This document shows positions 7,818 through 9,790 of a DNA stretch of 9,790 bases, one piece after another; positions within the stretch are counted from its first letter, which is position 1; every line of letters begins with the position of its first letter. The position numbers and the translations under genes were made by a program. Where the stretch lies: positions 1 to 9,790 of the forward strand of contig JAJZCJ010000113.1 of the NCBI GenBank assembly GCA_021846145.1. The letters are read 5' to 3'. The notes under the pieces were generated by a model. That model was not told the DNA's origin, ran no database searches, and was given only the letters and a program-made list of their open reading frames with translations. Source of the stretch: Bacillota bacterium (lineage in GTDB: Bacteria; Bacillota; Bacilli; Alicyclobacillales; SLC66).

Positions 7818-8453
7818 TTATTGCCCCGCCTTCACTGCAATTGTAATAATTCGATTTGCCGCTGAATCGATACGATCGGCGGCGTTACTCAAGTGGCGAT
7901 ACACCTCCCGAAGCTTAATTAAATAATGAACTTCAAGATCTTCTGTCAAGTTAGAAATCCCTTTGCGATAGATACCCTCTATTTTATTTTCCATGGTTTT
8001 AGCCTGCAAAGCCAACTTGGTACTGATTGAAAAATTTTTCTTAAGATATTCAATGCTTTTAGACAATAACAATACTGCATCTCGCAGAGTTCTCACCATA
8101 TCACGAATATATTCATTGGGCATAATGTGATACATACTTATTTCTTTAATGGAATTTTCAATATAGTCTGCAATGTCATCAATTGCCCTTGATAAATCAT
8201 TAATATCTTCACGATCAAATGGCGTAATCAGCGTATCATTTAGTCGAGTGAGAATTTCTGTACGTATTCTGTCTCCATCGTGTTCTAATTCTGACGCTTG
8301 TTCTTCAAATAAGATTTGCTGAGCCCGATCCTCTTCCGAAACATACTTAACCAAAATATTACACATATTACTCGTGACGTTGATACCATCTTGAAGTAAT
8401 GTTATAAATATGCTTTCCTTTGAATTAAATATTTCTTTCCACCTCATCAACAT
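7818..8453 (-). CDS. DUF47 / PhoU-like phosphate-transport accessory protein
   Basis: Cytoplasmic all-helical protein of 211 residues in the DUF47 family (PhoU-like fold, e.g. Bacillus YkaA), commonly encoded next to Pit transporters and thought to modulate their activity. Visible traits are an almost continuous charged helical pattern and the family block LNDTLITPFDREDINDL at about 71-87, followed by DDIADYIE. The preceding EQASELEHDGDRIRTE segment carries the acidic metal-binding-type residues of PhoU proteins. The start ATG (8453-8451) is chosen because AAAGGAG lies nine bases upstream; the ATG at 8471 would place that site inside the gene. It begins 33 nt after the pit stop and is surely cotranscribed. 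No terminator-like hairpin is visible after it, so read-through into the ugp leader is possible. Confidence 0.9.
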   Translation of the reverse strand: MLMRWKEIFNSKESIFITLLQDGINVTSNMCNILVKYVSEEDRAQQILFEEQASELEHDGDRIRTEILTRLNDTLITPFDREDINDLSRAIDDIADYIENSIKEISMYHIMPNEYIRDMVRTLRDAVLLLSKSIEYLKKNFSISTKLALQAKTMENKIEGIYRKGISNLTEDLEVHYLIKLREVYRHLSNAADRIDSAANRIITIAVKAGQ

Positions 8454-8486
8454 TTGACACGCTCCTTTCATTTTTGCATACCACTA

Positions 8487-9464
8487 TCATATTATTCGTA
8501 AGAACGCCATCGATAGATATCCAATAATTATTGCGCTAGGGAAAGAAAGCACCCATACCCACAGCAGTTTTTGTACAGTGAGCCACCTTACCTTACGCGG
8601 CTCAGTAGCGGCACCCATACCAAATAGACATCCATCCGTCGTTTGGGTAGTACTGACAGGCAGTCCCGCCATGGCTGCAGCGATCACAGTAATCGCTGCA
8701 GCCATTTGGGTTGTAATAGCTTGCAGTGCACGTAATCGAAGTATATGTCCACTTACAGTTTGCGCTATTCGCAATCCCCCAAAATAAAGTCCTAGAATCC
8801 AGAATAATACAGGCAACCCAATTGCGAAAGCTGTGACTGCATAATGCGTATGATGATGAATCATCATAAAATATAAGGCAGTGAGTCCAATGGCCTTTTC
8901 TTGATCGTTTGCTCCATAAGCGATCCCTTGTAAACTGATAGTTATATATTGCAAATAAGCGAATTTCCTATTCGTACCATCTTTCACATCTCGCAAGACG
9001 TGCCAAAGTAACTTCGTAATAATATAAGCCATAATGAATCCAACAATTATTGACCCGATCATACCGCCGACAACTTTAAGCACTCCTACCCAATGAATCA
9101 ATCCCGTCCGGTCATTCGACCAAGCACCACCAATCATTCCACCAGTTAGTGCAATAGTCGTACTAGAAGGAACACGCAATAACCACGTGATCAGCAAAGT
9201 TAGCAATGCGGAAAATAATGATATGGCTAGAATCACCATTCCTGCCTTTTGAAAATCTACTACCTCAACAGCAACTGTATGGGACACTGCAGTGCCAAAT
9301 AAAATAGGACCAATACCAATATTGATGATTAATATTGGTATTAACCAACGAACTGAAATCATTCGAGATGCCAGAAATGTCCCTACTAAGTTACCACCAT
9401 CATTAATTCCGGAAATACCCGTGAATAAAGCAATCAATAAAATTACAACTATTTCAGCATTCAT
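8487..9464 (-). CDS. pit: Inorganic phosphate transporter, Pit family
   Basis: Membrane symporter of the PiT/PHO-4 family that imports phosphate (as metal-phosphate in bacterial Pit) with protons; 325 residues, typical of compact bacterial members. The family's duplicated halves are visible: first half GINDGGNLVG at 19-28 and VPSSTT at 98-103; second half GANDQEKAIG at 184-193 and LPVSTTQTTDG at 278-288. Hydrophobic segments fill the rest. The ATG at 9464-9462 has AAGGAG six bases upstream. The longer frame back to 9569 runs through the structured leader and lacks a ribosome binding site, so it is not used. First gene of a two-gene operon with the DUF47 protein; in many bacteria the DUF47 gene comes first. 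Expression is probably controlled by the leader at 9560-9487 and a cre-like box over the -35. Confidence 0.94.
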   Translation of the reverse strand: MNAEIVVILLIALFTGISGINDGGNLVGTFLASRMISVRWLIPILIINIGIGPILFGTAVSHTVAVEVVDFQKAGMVILAISLFSALLTLLITWLLRVPSSTTIALTGGMIGGAWSNDRTGLIHWVGVLKVVGGMIGSIIVGFIMAYIITKLLWHVLRDVKDGTNRKFAYLQYITISLQGIAYGANDQEKAIGLTALYFMMIHHHTHYAVTAFAIGLPVLFWILGLYFGGLRIAQTVSGHILRLRALQAITTQMAAAITVIAAAMAGLPVSTTQTTDGCLFGMGAATEPRKVRWLTVQKLLWVWVLSFPSAIIIGYLSMAFLRII

Positions 9465-9486
9465 AAATAACTCCTTATTTCGGAAT

Positions 9487-9560
9487 AAAAAAAAGCACCT
9501 CAAGCGAATCATGCATGCAAACCACTTTCCGATTGCTGCACATTCACTGGGTACTTCTCC
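9487..9560 (-). ncRNA. Structured leader element B upstream of pit (candidate cis-regulatory RNA)
   Basis: 74-nt element homologous to the ugpA leader at 7632-7703. AAGTACC (9556-9550) pairs with GGTGCTT (9499-9493). GAAT (9545-9542) can pair with ATTC (9509-9506). TGCA-GCAA (9540-9533) pairs with TTGC-A-TGCA (9520-9512, one bulged A), capped by a GGAAAGTG-type loop. The 3' arm runs into eight T (9494-9487), so the basal stem could act as a terminator. The pit ribosome binding site follows directly. It begins 18 nt after the -10 box, as in the ugpA copy. The change from G-U to U-G in the basal stem, with pairing kept, supports RNA structure. Confidence 0.6.
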
Positions 9561-9578
9561 TACTCCCACCCATAAATT

Positions 9579-9607
9579 ATTAAATTAAAATTAGAAACCG
9601 TTTTCAA
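9579..9607 (-). promoter_or_regulatory. pit promoter with overlapping cre-like box
   Basis: TTGAAA (9607-9602, five of six) and TTTAAT (9584-9579, five of six) are separated by exactly 17 nt, a good sigma-A promoter. Over the -35, TTGAAAACGGTTTCTA (9607-9592) matches the cre consensus WTGNNARCGNWWWCAW with one mismatch, so CcpA or another LacI-family regulator may repress pit. Transcription would start near 9571, about 11 nt before the structured leader. Confidence 0.6.
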
Positions 9608-9790
9608 AAAAATTCTTAGCGGAAAAATAAATCTACTGCTGATACTACTACTACTCTTGTGATACGTCAACATTAACATACGATGAGCAGTGCTGACGCA
9701 TGAACTTTCGGATCCATTCATTCCTACTCCGCTAACTAGGTAGATCGGGACGACGAGAAGTTTTTCCATGATTGGCGCTTCTACAATTGT

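Noticed and set aside
9465..9569. N-terminal extension of pit through the leader
   Set aside because: It lacks a ribosome binding site, reads through the structured element and its T-run (giving FFLF), and the internal ATG at 9464 has a clear AAGGAG.

Overview
The window looks like a chromosomal stretch of a low-to-moderate-GC Gram-positive bacterium (Bacillota, class Bacilli or a close relative). Reasons: strong AGGAGG-type ribosome binding sites, a TTG and a probable GTG start, a glycerol kinase that reads like Bacillus GlpK, cre-like operators, and a Bacillus-style attenuated glpD leader. No organism can be named from the sequence alone. Every supported gene lies on the minus strand, so the transcription order runs from right to left.

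In transcription order: a promoter and structured leader (9607-9487) precede pit, a low-affinity phosphate permease, and a DUF47/PhoU-like accessory protein (9464-7818). A second promoter with a closely related leader (7746-7632) precedes a three-gene ABC importer, ugpA-ugpE-ugpB, resembling the glycerol-3-phosphate/glycerophosphodiester importer (7571-4389). A strong intrinsic terminator (4336-4281) follows. Immediately after it come a cytoplasmic glycerophosphodiester phosphodiesterase (4252-3506) and an NCS1-family permease (3474-2131). The left end holds glpK, glycerol kinase (2040-550), then a promoter and attenuator-like hairpin (537-443), and the first 138 codons of glpD (414-1, cut by the window edge).

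The genes form a coherent route for scavenging phosphorus and glycerol. Glycerophosphodiesters or glycerol-3-phosphate would enter through UgpBAE. The phosphodiesterase would release sn-glycerol-3-phosphate, which GlpK also makes from glycerol. GlpD would oxidise it to dihydroxyacetone phosphate. Pit supplies inorganic phosphate separately. The ATPase subunit (UgpC) and the glycerol facilitator (GlpF) are not in the window, and the NCS1 permease does not fit the route in an obvious way.

The most interesting signal is non-coding. The leaders of pit and of ugpA share near-identical 5' and 3' arms with a divergent middle. The arms can pair in both copies with reciprocal wobble changes, the 3' arm runs straight into a U-run, and both begin exactly 18 nt after a -10 box. 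This looks like a shared cis-regulatory RNA of a phosphate/glycerophosphate regulon that I cannot assign to a known riboswitch class. Base composition also changes sharply at the glpK start: glpK-glpD is GC-richer than the importer and permease genes to its right.
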